Source of the DNA: Trebouxia sp. TZW2008
Taxonomy: Eukaryota > Chlorophyta > Trebouxiophyceae > Trebouxiales > Trebouxiaceae
Direction of reading: 5' to 3'
DNA: 64,000 nt
Assembly: GCA_002118135.1 (NCBI GenBank)
Contig: BDIU01000290.1
Span: 62,001 to 126,000, forward strand
Shown: piece after piece, positions 34,654 to 46,583 of the stretch
Position numbering within the stretch: the stretch's first letter is position 1
Layout of the letters: the number at the start of each line of letters is the position of its first letter
Program-made: the position numbers and the translations under genes
The notes under the pieces: model-generated
Database searches by the model: none
Told to the model about the DNA's origin: nothing
Seen by the model: the letters and a program-made list of their open reading frames with translations, nothing else

Positions 34654-37600
34654 TTGCGCTTGCGCATCTGCTGTCGGGCAGCGGCGAAAGCTTTTTTACC
34701 AGCCCTTGACGCTGTTGTTTCGAGTTCAGTTGGCGCTGTCAAGCCGCGTGTGATCAACAGCGCTGGTGCTGTGGGAGATCACTTCTGCCTAGTCAGCTTC
34801 GACAGTGATATTGACACAGCAAGCCCTCGCAAACGCCAACTGCAGTCCCGCCTCTGCAATTGGATTGCGAGCACTGGTTGCAACAATCACGAACCCAGTG
34901 TAGCGCTCGGCGTCTGTGGCGGGTGTTCGCTCGTCATGCGGACTCTCTGCTGGATATTTTTTGTTAACCCCGGGCTTCTAGCTCACATGGCAGGGGTACG
35001 CTGCAAACGCATTAATGTAAGCAGCACACACTTGAGCGTGCGGTCTGCAGCACACCCCACTGATCTCAGGCCTGACTTAAGTCATGCCTTGTGTGTGCCT
35101 TACACAGTTCTCACTTCACCTGCAGGCTGCAAAGAGTGCAACCAGCTGAGCCTTGCAGAGCGCTCAAACATAATTTCTCACCTGCTTCCAACCAACCACA
35201 GCGCGCACAGCATGCCTCACAGTCTTGCTCAAACAGAGGAGCGTCAAGCAGCAGCACGAGCTAGCGCAAGCGAACAGCCAGATGCAATAGTTGAGTCTAA
35301 GCACAAGTTGAAGGCCCTTATGGCTGACAGCATCAGCACAGTACAAGTGCATGGCCTCACTGCAGTCAGTGGCAGGCAAGCGGTGAAAGGAGATCTTGCA
35401 GTTGAAAGTTTCAAGTGCCAACTTTGGAAGCCTGCTAGCTCTGTCCCAGATTTAGAGCCAGGTACAGTACTTTCTCATCACATCAACTGCCTTGGCTACA
35501 AAGCACAATGGACTTGTTTTGATATGTTGCTGTGCAGAGGTATCAATGCAATGAATCTTTCCCAGTTGTATTGTCTTGAAGAGGAGCAGTTGCATTGTTA
35601 CAAGCAGGGTATGCCCATGTCGAGTGTCTGTAGAAGCTCAGGTCATTGTATTGTCAGTGCCACAGAAATCTGCTGCCTCTTTGCAGTGCATAAATGCAAA
35701 GAGCTCCATGCAGTGACCGCTCTTGTTACAGCAGATTCTGCCACATAATTCTGCAGCATGACAGCAGCCAGCTGTTTGATTGTTCCAGACGAATTTGGAT
35801 GCAGCACTTTGTTGGCGTTTAGGTGGCAGACACAAAGACTGTTGTCCATGTGATTGCAGATGAGGCAGTGACAATGGGGAGCAATTTGACAGCATGCATG
35901 TGGCAGACTCATTGGCTGATTCTGTGCTGCAGACAAGTTTGTCATGACAGTGTGCAGCAGCATTTGCCAAATGCAGCAACACAGCAGCTTTCGTGTGTTT
36001 GATTGCTGCAGATGAGGCAGTCATGATAGTGAAGCAATTTGACAGCATGTATGTGACAGCCTCAGTGGCTGTTTGTGTATAGAATGGTTGATGGTGTATG
36101 TTAGCATTTGCCAAATGCATTGCAAAAGCAGCTTTCTCTTCTCTTGGTGTTGTAGATGAGGCAGTTATGATGGTGAAGCAGTTTGACAGCATGTATGTGG
36201 CAGACTCAGTAGCTGTCATGAACCTAAAAGGGGAGTTGTTGGGCTATGTGCCAAGGCGGCACATTTCCAGGTTCCCACATGACACCAATTTTGGCCATGT
36301 GTATGCCATCAATCAGGATGCTGCATCCCTTTGGCGGCTCACAGTAAGTCTCAACCTGCACCACATTCTGGTGTATACTCCACGACATCAACGTCGGCCA
36401 TGTGCGCCATCAACCCGGCTAATGGTGGGAATCTCATTTGTACCAGGGTTGTGAAGCTCTCATGACATTAACTTTGGCCATGTGTGTGCCATCAATCAGG
36501 CATACAGTCGGTTCATGTTGCACCGCTATCTGTGCATCTCTCATGACACCGTTTTGAGCCATGTGTGTAGCATCAATCAGGCGTACAGAGGGTTCATGTT
36601 GTACTGCTGTCTTGTGCACCCCTCGTGATACCTTCTTGAATCGTGTGTATGCTGTCAATCCCAACGCAGCGTCCCTTTGAGGCTTGCCATGACTTTCCCT
36701 ATGCTTGATGGATCTGTAGCTTCAAGCAGATGGCAAAATATATCGTTGTGTTCATGCAGCGGCCACTGCATGCTATGCTTACAGGTAGCATGAACAAGTA
36801 AAGGCAGCAAGCATGACAATATGATCACAGCACTTGACTCTACTCGTGCTTTTGCTGACACAGCTCAATCAGGCATTGAAAGATTCACCATAGCTAAAAT
36901 TCCCATCCTCAGAACAAGTTTGGGCATCACTGCATTCTTAACATAATTGCTCACCGTCATTGCACTGCCTCAATAACACGTTGATCAATGTCATACATCA
37001 CTGTCATTTAGTGTTTTCACATGCATATTTGTCACTGTAGGTGGCTTGCCGCCCTAGCTTGGCGCCATTGACTGTCAACTCCATTCCCGCCAATTTAGTG
37101 GCCCATGCCTGCATCAGCGAAGCCCTGGACCCGCGAGAGTGGGAAACCATTGAGACTGCTGCCTACCAGGAAGCTGGCTTCAAGTGAGTCAGGCTCATGT
37201 GGCTACTTATGCTTGAGTTGTCAAAAAAGGTGTCATGCTTAGAACTGCATTCTTCAAGCTGGCTTCAAGTCAGTCAGACCCACATGGCTGATCATTACGG
37301 AACTGTCAATGCAATGTCATACCTAGAACTGCCCTGATCAGCAAGAATGTGTCAAGACCATTGAGACTGCTGCATATCAGGAAGCTGATTTCAAGTAAGT
37401 CAGGCCCATATGGCTAGTCTTGCTTTAGTCGTTGATGTGCATGCAATTGTCTGCTGAAACCAATCCTGTCTCAAGCAATGCAAACTATACATTAAGATTT
37501 AGGGTTTATGCAGTCAAATTGCAGTCAAAAACCTGTTGTCAACAAGTCGGCCCGCCACGTGCCCTTGCTGCAGATGTGAGGTGTCTTGTGCTGTTGCACA

Positions 37601-40121
37601 GCCGCAACACTATCAAGCATGACGCTTCATTGAGGCAATAGCATGTCACTCAATCTCCTCATCTGACCCTGTTCTGATTGCATCTGTTCATGTTTTGACT
37701 GTAGGTGTGAAGTGTCTGGCCCTGTAGCACAATTGCAGTGCCATGAGGTGTGGCGCTTCTTTGAGGCCTACAGGATCATGAAGCTCATAGGCTTTTTGGC
37801 AGCGCACCCAGATGTGTGCTTAGTTAAGCATTTAGACCCCTGCTGCCCCCCCGACCATCCCCAGAGACAGGAGTGCCTCCCTATACTGCAATACATGAAT
37901 GAGTAAGCTCCTGTCTTAGTCAGCACCTGCATGCAGCACAGGAATGAGCAAGCCTGTATCTGAGTCAAGCATTTGGACCCCTGCTGTTCCCCTGACCACC
38001 CTCAGAGACAGGAGTGCCCGCTCATGCTGCATGAATGACTAAGCAATCTAGGTCAATCAGCATCTGTGTGGAATGCATGCATGAGTGGGAGCCTTTCTTA
38101 GCCAAGTATTTAGACTCCTGCTGCTGGCCCCCCTACCACCTCTGGAGACAGAAGTGCTGCCCTATACTGCAGTATGGGAATAAGTCACCAACCCAAGTCA
38201 GTCAGCATCTATGTGCAGTACGTAGATGAGTAGGAGCTGATCTTAGCCAAGCATTTAGACTCCTGCTGGCCCCTTGATCACCTCAGAGACAGAAGTGCCG
38301 CCCCATACTACAGTACATGAATGAGTGAGCTTTTGTCCTAGTCAGCATCCTGTTGGAGCACCTGAATGAGTAAGCCTGTATCTTACTCAAGCACTGGGAC
38401 CACTGCTGGCCCACTGACCACCCCCAGAGACAAGAGTGCCTCCCCATACTGCACTACTTGAGAAAGCAATCTAAGTCAGTCAGCATCTATGTGCAAAACC
38501 TGCCTGAATAAATCTGTATCTGAGTCAAGCACTGGAAATCCTGACGCCCCCCCCTCCCCCAGCCACCCCAGAGGCAGTAGTGCCTCCCCATACTGCAGTA
38601 CATGCATGAGGAAGCTCGTGTCCCAGTCAGCGCCCTGTTGGAGTACCTGAATGAGTAAGCCCGTATCTTAGTCAAGCACTTGGACCACTGCTGGCCCACT
38701 GACCACCCCAAGAGACAAGAGTGTCTCCCTATACTGTACACGAATGAGTAAGCTTTTGTCCTAGTCAGCATCTATGTGCGGCGGGACATGCATGAGCCAA
38801 TCTTAGCCAAGCATTTAGACTTCTGCTGCCTGCCTGAATGAACAGACTCGTCAGGCTGCACAGTGAGGCTGCAAGTAACGCAACATTGCCCAAGTTGCAG
38901 AGCTGACACACGCTTTGTGAAGGAGCGCAGGACAAAGGCAGAATACACGGCAGCGAGAGCAGTAAGTCTTGATTTGCACAAGAGTTCTCAACGAGAAAAG
39001 ATGTTGTTCAAATCGACGACTTCTGCTCTCATTGCTGCGTATTTCGCCTTCGTCCTGCGCTTCTCCAGAAAGTTTGTGTCAACTCGGCAAACTGGGCAAC
39101 AGTGCGCCGCTTGCTGTGCAGTCTGATGGGTCTGTTGCCCCCTGTCAGGCTTCTGACCCCTGCCACCTGGATGGGGGAGGCCCCCTTACCCCTATTGCTT
39201 TTGCTGGTGATAAAAGTGTTAGGGGCCATGAACCTGAGCAGCCTGATGAACCCACTGCCCTCGTCAGGCTTCTGACCCCTGCCACCGGGATGGGGGAGCG
39301 CCCCTTACCCCTGGCCCTATTGCTTTTGTTTGTGATACAAGTGATAGGGGCCATGACCCTGCTCTTTGGTGGCAACACCCACTGAGGGGGGATGCCGACT
39401 TGGCAAAAATGATGATCTGAACTTCCATATTGATGACAGCACCAATCAGGGGTCTTGGCAGGGGCTTACCAAAACTTGGGGATCACGCCACATTACGTGC
39501 ACAGTTTTGTGGGGATGACAGGGCGATTTGGGTGGGCAAACTTGTGATATGTTGATATTGAGGTAACGTTGTGTGGGCTCCGGCCGTGTGCAGATTTGGG
39601 GTTGTACCCCTGGGGCTGAGTGGGGCTGTAGAAATGTGAAAGTGGCATCAATGGCCAATTCGTTAATGTCATGCACGGTTGCGATAAATTCATTCTCGAT
39701 GTAACAAATTCATGCATGTGCTGATCTTAGGTTGTTTTGATTTAAAGAGGCTCTCGTTATGACGCTTGACAAGTGCCCCTCCTCCTTTCTTCTCCTTCTA
39801 GCTTTCCAGTTCTTCTTCTTAGTTCTCTTCTTGAAATTTCTCTTGTTTGTTCATTTTCAACGTATATGCTGCTGATGCAGATGGGATTTACAAGAAGCAG
39901 AGGACTACCTTAAATACACAAAGGAACTTGCGCAAAAGCGCAGCACTGAAGGTTGGACAATGGATCTGAGTTGGCTACGACAGCGAGGGTACACAGTACC
40001 TCCCAAGTTGCAACACCTGTGTGCGACAGGCGTTCCTAGAAAGATTGAAAGCAAAACCTTGACCAAAGACATTTCAGACAGGCGAAGTCAGTTTGTGAAG
40101 GGCAATTGCTGTTTTCAGTGA
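34654..40121 (+). CDS. HIRAN-like domain protein
   Basis: Probable DNA-end-binding HIRAN-type protein. Exons are 34654-35461, 36156-36343, 37041-37183, 37705-37902 and 39881-40121, phases consistent, 525 residues. The HIRAN-like part spans the exon 1/2 junction: VHGLTAVSGRQAVKGDL, then DEAVMMVKQFDSMYVADSVA and NLKGELLGYVPRRHISRF, matching the family's 'xxVxREPxNxxDxxAxxVxNxxGxxxGYxPR' pattern. No SNF2 helicase or RING motif follows. The C-terminal exons (WRFFEAYRIMKLIGFLA, QEAEDYLKYTKELAQKR) are unrecognised. The long exon 1 is open without introns, but its first ~150 residues are of uncertain reality. A GTCAGT donor at 40087 could instead join to 40871-40929, giving a basic tail ending SRKRPYI. 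Introns 1-4 carry edge-copy ladders. Confidence 0.65.
35850..36070 (+). repeat. Two upstream copies of the 5' edge of HIRAN-like exon 2
   Basis: Copies near 35855-35920 and 36005-36070 repeat the acceptor and codons for DEAVMMVKQFDSMYVADS. The real exon starts at 36156; spacing is ~150 bp. Confidence 0.9.
36375..36685 (+). repeat. Four downstream copies of the 3' edge of HIRAN-like exon 2
   Basis: Copies begin near 36378, 36460, 36538 and 36608. They repeat codons for HDTNFGHVYAINQDAAS. With the two upstream copies they bracket exon 2 exactly as the exon-edge model predicts. Confidence 0.9.
37240..37640 (+). repeat. Copies of the exon 3 end and of the exon 4 start in HIRAN-like intron 3
   Basis: Near 37255-37300 and 37355-37420 the end of exon 3 (TIETAAYQEAGFK plus donor and intron start) is repeated. 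Near 37572-37640 the start of exon 4 is repeated. One intron thus shows 3' copies of its left exon followed by a 5' copy of its right exon. Confidence 0.85.
37915..38830 (+). repeat. ~100-140 bp ladder of ~7 copies of the 3' edge of HIRAN-like exon 4
   Basis: Units near 37950, 38090, 38250, 38380, 38525, 38680 and 38790 repeat codons for KHLDPCCPPDHPQRQECLPI, the ILQYMNE end and the GTAAGC donor region that follows the true exon end at 37902. CCCC runs have drifted in length between units. Confidence 0.92.
38840..39137. repeat. ~120 bp imperfect inverted repeat (foldback) with ~50 bp loop
   Basis: The left arm (about 38840-38963) reverse-complemented matches the right arm (about 39015-39137) along its length. 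Shared strings include TGCTCTC, TTTGTCCTGCGCT/TTCGTCCTGCGCT, GTGTGTCA/TTGTGTCAA, CTTGGGCAA/CTGGGCAAC and CAGCCTGA/CAGTCTGA. It lies in the 2 kb intron 4 of the HIRAN-like gene, so the pre-mRNA would fold into a long hairpin. Confidence 0.85.
39138..39385 (+). repeat. ~118 bp GC-rich direct tandem duplication
   Basis: The string GTCAGGCTTCTGACCCCTGC and following TGGGGGAGGCCCC-like bases recur once, ending in AGTG(T/A)TAGGGGCCATGA in both units. It abuts the foldback repeat. Its origin is not clear. Confidence 0.85.
39741..39790 (+). repeat. Dispersed hairpin element A, half copy
   Basis: AAAGAGGCTCTCGTTATGACGC matches the right part of element A but the left hairpin arm is missing. Confidence 0.4.
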
Positions 40122-41562
40122 AGTTTTTTGAATATGTTTTCTCACAGCATGCAGTTGCTTGACTGAGTGCACATGTTGCCACAGCGCTGTGTTAGTCATG
40201 TTTGTGTGTGGAACTGCACAGCAGCTTTTGCATGCTTAGCTGTAAATGTGTACCAGTTGCTAGGGGGTCAAAATCTTTTGACACAATTTGCAGGTGATCA
40301 TGTCTGGTCTGACATTGTTGATGTATGTATGGTAGAAGTGCAGCGTACTGATCACGGGCAGTCTGCTGTTTGACCCAGACTGTTTCAATTTTTGGATCAT
40401 CAAAATTTTGGTTCAGCAGAATGTACAAGAGTGCAGATTGAAATGAGTTTCAAAGGCTTTGCTGTTGACACCTGTACTCAGGAGCTAGCTCGGATCATAA
40501 CAGTATTACATTCAGCTCCTCGAGCTTGAGAAGTCGAGATGCGTTCATCAAACGCTGAATTGCACGAGTACTTGCAGACTAATTCGTTTCTAGAAACATA
40601 ATAAAGCTTGTCCTATAATGTAGAGGACCTCAGCAAAGGAGTCGAGTTGAGCCATACAGGGGCAATCACCATGGTGAAATGCTTATTGCAATCAAACATG
40701 CTCAGCCCCTAAAGTTAGAAAGATGTGTGCTGACATGAAATGCAAGTGCAGCTGGATGATTGACGCAAGTCCAATGTAGGCTACAAACTATACCAGTTTG
40801 CGCAGCGCATCCAACGCAAGTGTTGCCTAGACCTTGACACGCGAATGTCTTGAAGATGATGACCCCACAGGTACAAGGCCAAAGAGCAAGTTTTCAAAGA
40901 CGCCTTCCAGAAAGAGACCTTACATATGATGTCCAGTAAGTAGAGCTTTCTACTTCAAGATGTCCTGTCTCTATAAACAGAGGCTCCTGTTATGGCGCCT
41001 GACGGCAAAGACTCTTCTTCAAGGTGTTTAGCCATGCAGTTGCCTGACTTCAGGTATATTGATTGTGGGGCCTGATGCACTCTGCATGTGTCTGCTGACC
41101 CCATGACCAGCTTTTGCCTCCACTTCCAGCAACGACTCAGATTGCACACTTGCAGCTCACTGACAGCATTAGCTCAGCTCGTTCAGCTCAGCCATCAGCA
41201 TCAGCAACAGCTTGTTTTGTCTCTTTGTTGAGTTCTCTGTGTTTCTGCAAGGGCATCATTGCATACTGCCAGGTTTGTCACATCTGCTATGCTTGTTGAC
41301 GTTCCTCGTAGTTGGTAGTGATGAGTAGGCTGATTGTGAGTGAGCAACGTGTGAAAGTCCCATGCCTGCTCCAAGCACACACTTGCAGTTTGGACATGGC
41401 CCGACATGGTGCATTCCTGCAGCAAGGCACGCTGAAGCCTGCTGGAGAGGTATAGCATTTGGCTGACAGTGCAACGAACTGCAATCAAAGGTGTGCTACA
41501 ACAATTGTGTGACCTTTGAGCAGAGCTCTGTACAATCTAGACAGGGATAGTACTCCACATTC
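40122..41562. other. Intergenic; possible alternative last HIRAN-like exon and an element A copy
   Basis: A possible short exon lies at 40871-40929 (CAG acceptor, open to a stop). Element A is at 40966-41020. No other convincing gene is seen in about 41030-41560. Confidence 0.5.
40966..41020 (+). repeat. Dispersed hairpin element A, copy 3
   Basis: GTCTCT, ATAAAC loop and AGAGGC are followed by TCCTGTTATGGCGCCTGACG. The left arm has one G:T-type mismatch position relative to copies 1 and 2. Confidence 0.65.
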
Positions 41563-42228
41563 TCAATCAGTGTCACTATCCTCCTCCCTGTAATCAGATG
41601 CAGTGAAACGAATGCCAAGGTGATTGTAAACTGACGATGTATGGCACACAGACCTGTACGCCTTCTGACGAAACTCGTGTGCTTTGGTAGTCCAGTTTTG
41701 TATCCAGTCTGTGCTGCCAAGGTACCAATTTGGTGCAGTAAAGCTGACGTGGTGCTTCAGCATATCTTGCAGCTCCTGTTCAGGAAGCAACGCTGGAAGA
41801 TAGTTGCCAGCAAGATCGATATATGTCGCCTTGGTCAAGAGTTGTCTGACCAGAGGAAGCACCTCAGGCCAGGTGGCTGCAAACATGCGGTTCCAAGAGA
41901 GATCCAACGCGTAAAGGTGCACAGGGCTTGCGAGTAGTTCGACTGTCAAATACTTCAGGTGTTCATAGGTGAGGTTGTTGTGGGACAGATCACAAACAAA
42001 CCTTGCTTCGTTTCCGGGATTTTGCTTAAGCTGTAGATACATAGCGTTGAGACATTCAAGTGTCTGGGCCATCTCAGTCCTAGACTGCTCAGGGCTTGAC
42101 AAGGATGGAAAGTTGGTGTTTGACTTCGACAAATAGTACAACTGTACGTCAGCCATGCCCATTTCCTTGTGGCACAGGTGTATCAACGGGACACCCTGGC
42201 TTCCTACATTGCAGCAAGAGCCAGGCAA
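41563..42228 (-). CDS. Leucine-rich-repeat protein, single open exon
   Basis: An uninterrupted 221-codon frame. LRR-like segments are seen at FVCDLSHNNLTYEHLKYL, LYALDLSWNRMFAATWPEVL and ATYIDLAGNYLPALLP. The C-terminus is acidic and ends DYREEDSDTD. A TAG acceptor-like site lies just inside the frame's start (near 42208), so it may be the last exon of a longer gene whose 5' part lies at about 42280-42520, where another protein-like frame occurs. No edge-copy ladder is attached to it, unlike most genes here. Binding partner unknown; LRRs mediate protein interaction. Confidence 0.65.
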   Translation of the reverse strand: MPGSCCNVGSQGVPLIHLCHKEMGMADVQLYYLSKSNTNFPSLSSPEQSRTEMAQTLECLNAMYLQLKQNPGNEARFVCDLSHNNLTYEHLKYLTVELLASPVHLYALDLSWNRMFAATWPEVLPLVRQLLTKATYIDLAGNYLPALLPEQELQDMLKHHVSFTAPNWYLGSTDWIQNWTTKAHEFRQKAYRSVCHTSSVYNHLGIRFTASDYREEDSDTD

Positions 42229-42792
42229 CAGTTCTTAGCGTTACGAAGAGATTACAACTTCGCGGTGACATTCAACCCCTGCTAGAGATGTGAGGGTCTG
42301 CTCTCAACGCAAATTTTGGTTTCGGCTTGCGGTCTCGACCTGCTATGTGTACATTTGAGATGCGCAAGCGATGTTGCAAGTCGGGGATAGATGGCAAGCT
42401 ATTGACCGTCATAAAAATAACGCATGCCGTGGCGTTGGAACGCTCTGCGCTCATCCTGTCTTGCTGCATGCAACATGCCCTTTGCCCTGCAACGTCGTTG
42501 ATCACACGCATCTGCTCGCGTGATACCGCGCGTGTGTGCAGTCACATCCTGCTCGCGTGCCCTGCTTGATCTGGCCAGGCTGTTATTGCCGCGCTGCTGG
42601 TGTAGCAGTGTCTGATAAAAGGTCCTTTCAACCGAACCTCGCTTGCTCAGCCCCAGCTTTGCGCTACACTGAGCGACACAGACGACCGCAAAGTTTGTGA
42701 GTGGCTTCTGACCGGTTCTCTGCATCTTCTGAAGTGCTGAGACGCTGTCTTACAGAAGTCCTAACCCACGTCGATCAGCGACATAAACTGAT
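42229..42792. promoter_or_regulatory. 5' region between divergent LRR gene and V-ATPase subunit d gene
   Basis: About 560 bp. It may contain an upstream exon of the LRR gene at about 42280-42520 on the minus strand. The promoter of V-ATPase subunit d must lie in its right part. Confidence 0.4.
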
Positions 42793-45700
42793 ATGTGGAG
42801 TCAGGAGGGCTTGTACTTCAATGTCAAGCATGGCTATCTTGGTAAATAAACGACATACACGCCTTTCACCTCCACGCAAATTGTTCGCGCCTCGCGAGAC
42901 GGTGTTGACGGTTTCTGCAGAAGCTGTAGTCCGTGGGCACAAATCAGGGTTGTTTACATCAGCAGACTACAACAATCTGTGCCAATGCGAGAGTCTTGAA
43001 GACATCAAGCTTCATCTTGTGAGTGTTTTGCTCGTCTGTTGAGCCAGACACGTCTCTGTGCTGCTGTGCTGGCAGTCAGTGTTTGCCTGACATTGCAGAG
43101 TGGCTCTGACTATGGCCCTTACCTGGCAAATGAAGCGTCTCCTCTGCACACGACAACAATTGTGGAGAGGTGCACTGAGAAGCTTGTTGACGACTGGACG
43201 CGCATGCGTGCAAATGTAAGTTATGGCCTGTCCACAGTGGCTGTGCAACCATTGCACACCTGGCCATATTACAAATCTTTTGTCTGCACAATGTCAGTAG
43301 TGTCTGTAGTCAACGAAGTCATGTCAGCAGTGGCTTGAGAAAATAAATATATGACTGCAATCAACATGATCCTTGCTTGCTCGCATGTCTTGCATGCATG
43401 TGCATGGTCTGAGCAACACCTTATGATGCATATACTGTGCCGCTGCAGCCATGCAAGCTTCTGTGGCTGTCCCTCTGTCCAGCAATCAAAGTACCTTCCC
43501 TGTGAATAAGACGCTATTGCACTGGCTACCGAAAGACGCTATTTTGCTGGCCACCAGAAAATGCGTTCTCACATCAAATCGCCCCTATGCTGACAAACCT
43601 TTGCAATGCACTGATCAGTTCCCTGGCTGTCCTGACGTCACAAATTTTGCATTTGGGGCGTGTTTTGAGGAGAGCTTACTGTACTCCTGTCATTTAACTT
43701 TTGCAGGCAGACGAGCCCTTGGCAACATTCATGGATTACTGCACCTATGGGCACATGATAGACAATGTGGTGCTGCTTGTGACTGGCACCCTGCACGAGC
43801 GAGATGTCACAGTAAGCCCTGAACCTATCCGCTTGACACACAGGTCTCCCTGCATGTCACAGTCTCAGCTTTTTGCATCTAGTCATTCAAGCTCAAACCT
43901 GCTTGTGTCTGGCTGTTTGTTCAATCGGGATGTCACAGCAAGGTCAAGACCTATCTGCTTGCTGAAAGAATCGTCCCCTCTTGCAAGATTGTCATGTACA
44001 CTGCAGCATGTCGTCGTTCCAGCTTCTTGCATTTCAGTCATCAAGCTCAAATATGAGCCTGCATTCTTTGTCTTTCTTTTCAGCGACTTCTGGAAACCTG
44101 TTTGAATTTCGTCTGAAGCAGTTTCTGCAGTACTGGAGGGCTTTGTGTTGATGCTAAGTAGCTGATGCTGCCATGCCTAGGAGTCTGTACAGTGACTTCT
44201 CTTTGTAACGACTGCTTTGGTTAGCAGGCAAGGGTGTAGGTCGCGCTTCCACTGAACGCTTTTGGAGGCACTTAACTCCTGCGTGCACCGAGCAGGGTCA
44301 TGCAGTTTCCTCATCAAGCATGCAATTGGTAAAGAAATGTGACATCTCGTGTCGTGCTGATTTGCAGGAGCTGTTGGACAAATGCCACCCACTGGGGATG
44401 TTTGACAGCATCAGCACGTTGGCTGTGGCATCCAACATGCGCGAGCTGTACAGGCTGGTCCTGGTGGACACCCCTTTGGCGCCCTACTTTGTTGAGAGTC
44501 TCACCTCAGGTAATCTTCAGTCAGTCAGTCAGGCAGTCAGTCAGTCAGTCAGCCCCATACTTGATGCTCAGGATGAATGGCAGTCACAGATGCATTGCTG
44601 CACAATTAGCATTTGGCATGCTCAGCATACGCTATAGACTCACTGAGTGTAGTGCAACACATTCAGCAAAGCATACAGCACCACATGTATGGGCTCTGTC
44701 CCAGATCACCTTCTGTCAGTGGCCATGTTGGTACTTGACTACTGCTTACATCTTGCATACTTACATATGCTGATTCAGCTGTTGGTGGTGTTCAAAAAGA
44801 CACTTTGGGGTTGCAGGTAACTGTTCCTGTTGCCTGTGGCAGCACTGTGTGTCCAGATTCAGTTTTTCCAGTATCTATTGCGCCATGCCTGCTTGCATAT
44901 GCTAACTCATGCATCAGCAGTGTCCAGCTGGACTCAGGCACTACATTCATTGCTTTTGCCAGTCTGATCAAACAGATGCTGTCTATGCAGAGGATTTGGA
45001 TGAGATGAACATTGAGATCATGCGTAACACTCTGTACAAGGCCTACTTGGACGACTTTGCCAAGTACTGCAACAAAATGGGCGGCAGCACAGCAGCAGTC
45101 ATGGGCGATCTCCTGAGCTTTGAGGTGATTGCTCTTCTCCTACCCCTGTGATGCGCCTTGAGCACACCTCACATGCTTACCTCATAAGGAAAGTCTATGA
45201 TGCAGTGCATGCACAGCTTATAATCAGAGTCAAACCCTGGTGCATCTGACACGCACTCAAAGTAAGTGCTCCATGTGTAACGCCTGAATTTGTGTGCCCT
45301 TGAATAGTATGAGTTCATAGCTGCAGAGCAATGCGCCTGTGCCTGCTATTAGTACTCTGCTTTGTCATGATGGCATGATCTGAGCTGCCCTGATGTTCTT
45401 GTATGTCAAATTGGTCAGCTTGTGCATCTGCTGCAGTATACACACTTCACCACTTGGCTCTATATGACTCCCCTGCATGCTAATACAGTTGAGCACCTGA
45501 GATTCTTCCCATCACTGATGCAAACTTGGCTGTTATGGCATTCACTTTGCCAGCTAGATAATCAACCAGCTTTTCCCGCAGTACTCATGCAACTACTGCT
45601 CTACAGGCTGATAGGCGCGCTTTGAACATCACCCTGAACAGTATTGGGACTGAACTAACTCGGGACGACAGGCGCAAGCTGTACAGCAACTTTGGGCTGT

Positions 45701-46583
45701 TGTATCCCCACGGACACTATGAGCTAGCTGGCGCTGAGGACTTTGACCAAATCAGAAGTGCCATGGAGAAGTGCCCACCCTATCAAGCTATCTTCACAAA
45801 GGTCAGCTTCAGCTGCGCCTTTGCTTTCACCACATGTACCCTGTCTCTTCTTCAAACACACCGGTCTTGCCTAACATGACTTCAGCCAGACACACCTCTA
45901 AAGCTGCGCCTAAATGTGTTATGTGTCTTGGGCTGTTGATGTCAGCACAAGGTATGAGCATCACTGATATGATGTGCCCTGAAGGCATACAGGCACACTA
46001 TCATGCAATGTTTCCATCTTGCTGCTCCTTTTCTGAGCAGCAGCTTGACTTACAGCTGTCTGTTTCACTCTGGCGCAGACCATTGCCTCAACATTTTGCT
46101 ATGCAACCTGCCGCTATAAGTTGTCACAGCTTGCCACACATAAGTGGCAGCAGCAAGCAGCAATGGCTGATTGAACAGGCTGTCAGCTGCAGTCAAACGA
46201 GCTTAAGACGTTAGACCCGTCACACATGTCAGTCAGTGAATTGAACACATTCTGGCTGTCACCCATGCTGTCTGCAAGCAGGTAAAGTCAACTAGGTCAA
46301 TGGAACTGAACACATTGGGGGTATTTGGCATGCGGACCAATTGTCACAACCTGCAGTTGCTGTGCAGATGGGATTGGGAGAAAGCCAAATGCTAGACAAG
46401 ATCCTGTATGAGGAGGAGGTCCGCCGATGCATTTTCACTTTTGACCAACAATTTCATTTTGCTGTGTTCTTCGCATACATGAGATTACGAGAGCAAGAAA
46501 TCAGGAATGTCATGTGGGTCTCAGAGTGTGTTGCACAAGACCAGAAGGCTCGTATCACTGATGGAATTGTCTACTTGTTCTGA
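42793..46583 (+). CDS. VMA6/ATP6V0D: V-type proton ATPase subunit d (V0 sector)
   Basis: This subunit couples the central stalk to the V0 ring of the vacuolar H+-ATPase on endomembranes. Exons are 42793-42841, 42921-43018, 43099-43215, 43707-43811, 44368-44509, 44991-45124, 45607-45801 and 46368-46583. All phases agree, giving 351 residues, the length typical of plant subunit d. It is highly conserved: [113 protein letters not shown] and [20 protein letters not shown]. Start rests on the 49 bp first exon, whose phase and sequence ([10 protein letters not shown]) fit the family. It converges with the F-box gene. Confidence 0.97.
43915..43965 (+). repeat. Downstream copy of the 3' edge of V-ATPase d exon 4
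   Basis: It repeats the end coding for ERDVT and the following intron bases (ACCTATC(C/T)GCTTG), ~110 bp after the true exon end at 43811. The donor GT has become GC. Confidence 0.7.
44517..44553 (+). repeat. (CAGT)n tetranucleotide microsatellite
   Basis: About nine CAGT units with one interruption, starting right after the donor of V-ATPase d exon 5. Confidence 0.9.

Noticed and set aside
37915..38830. CRISPR-like regular repeat-spacer array
   Set aside because: Units are diverged copies of one exon edge of unequal length in a eukaryotic intron, with no uniform repeats or unique spacers.
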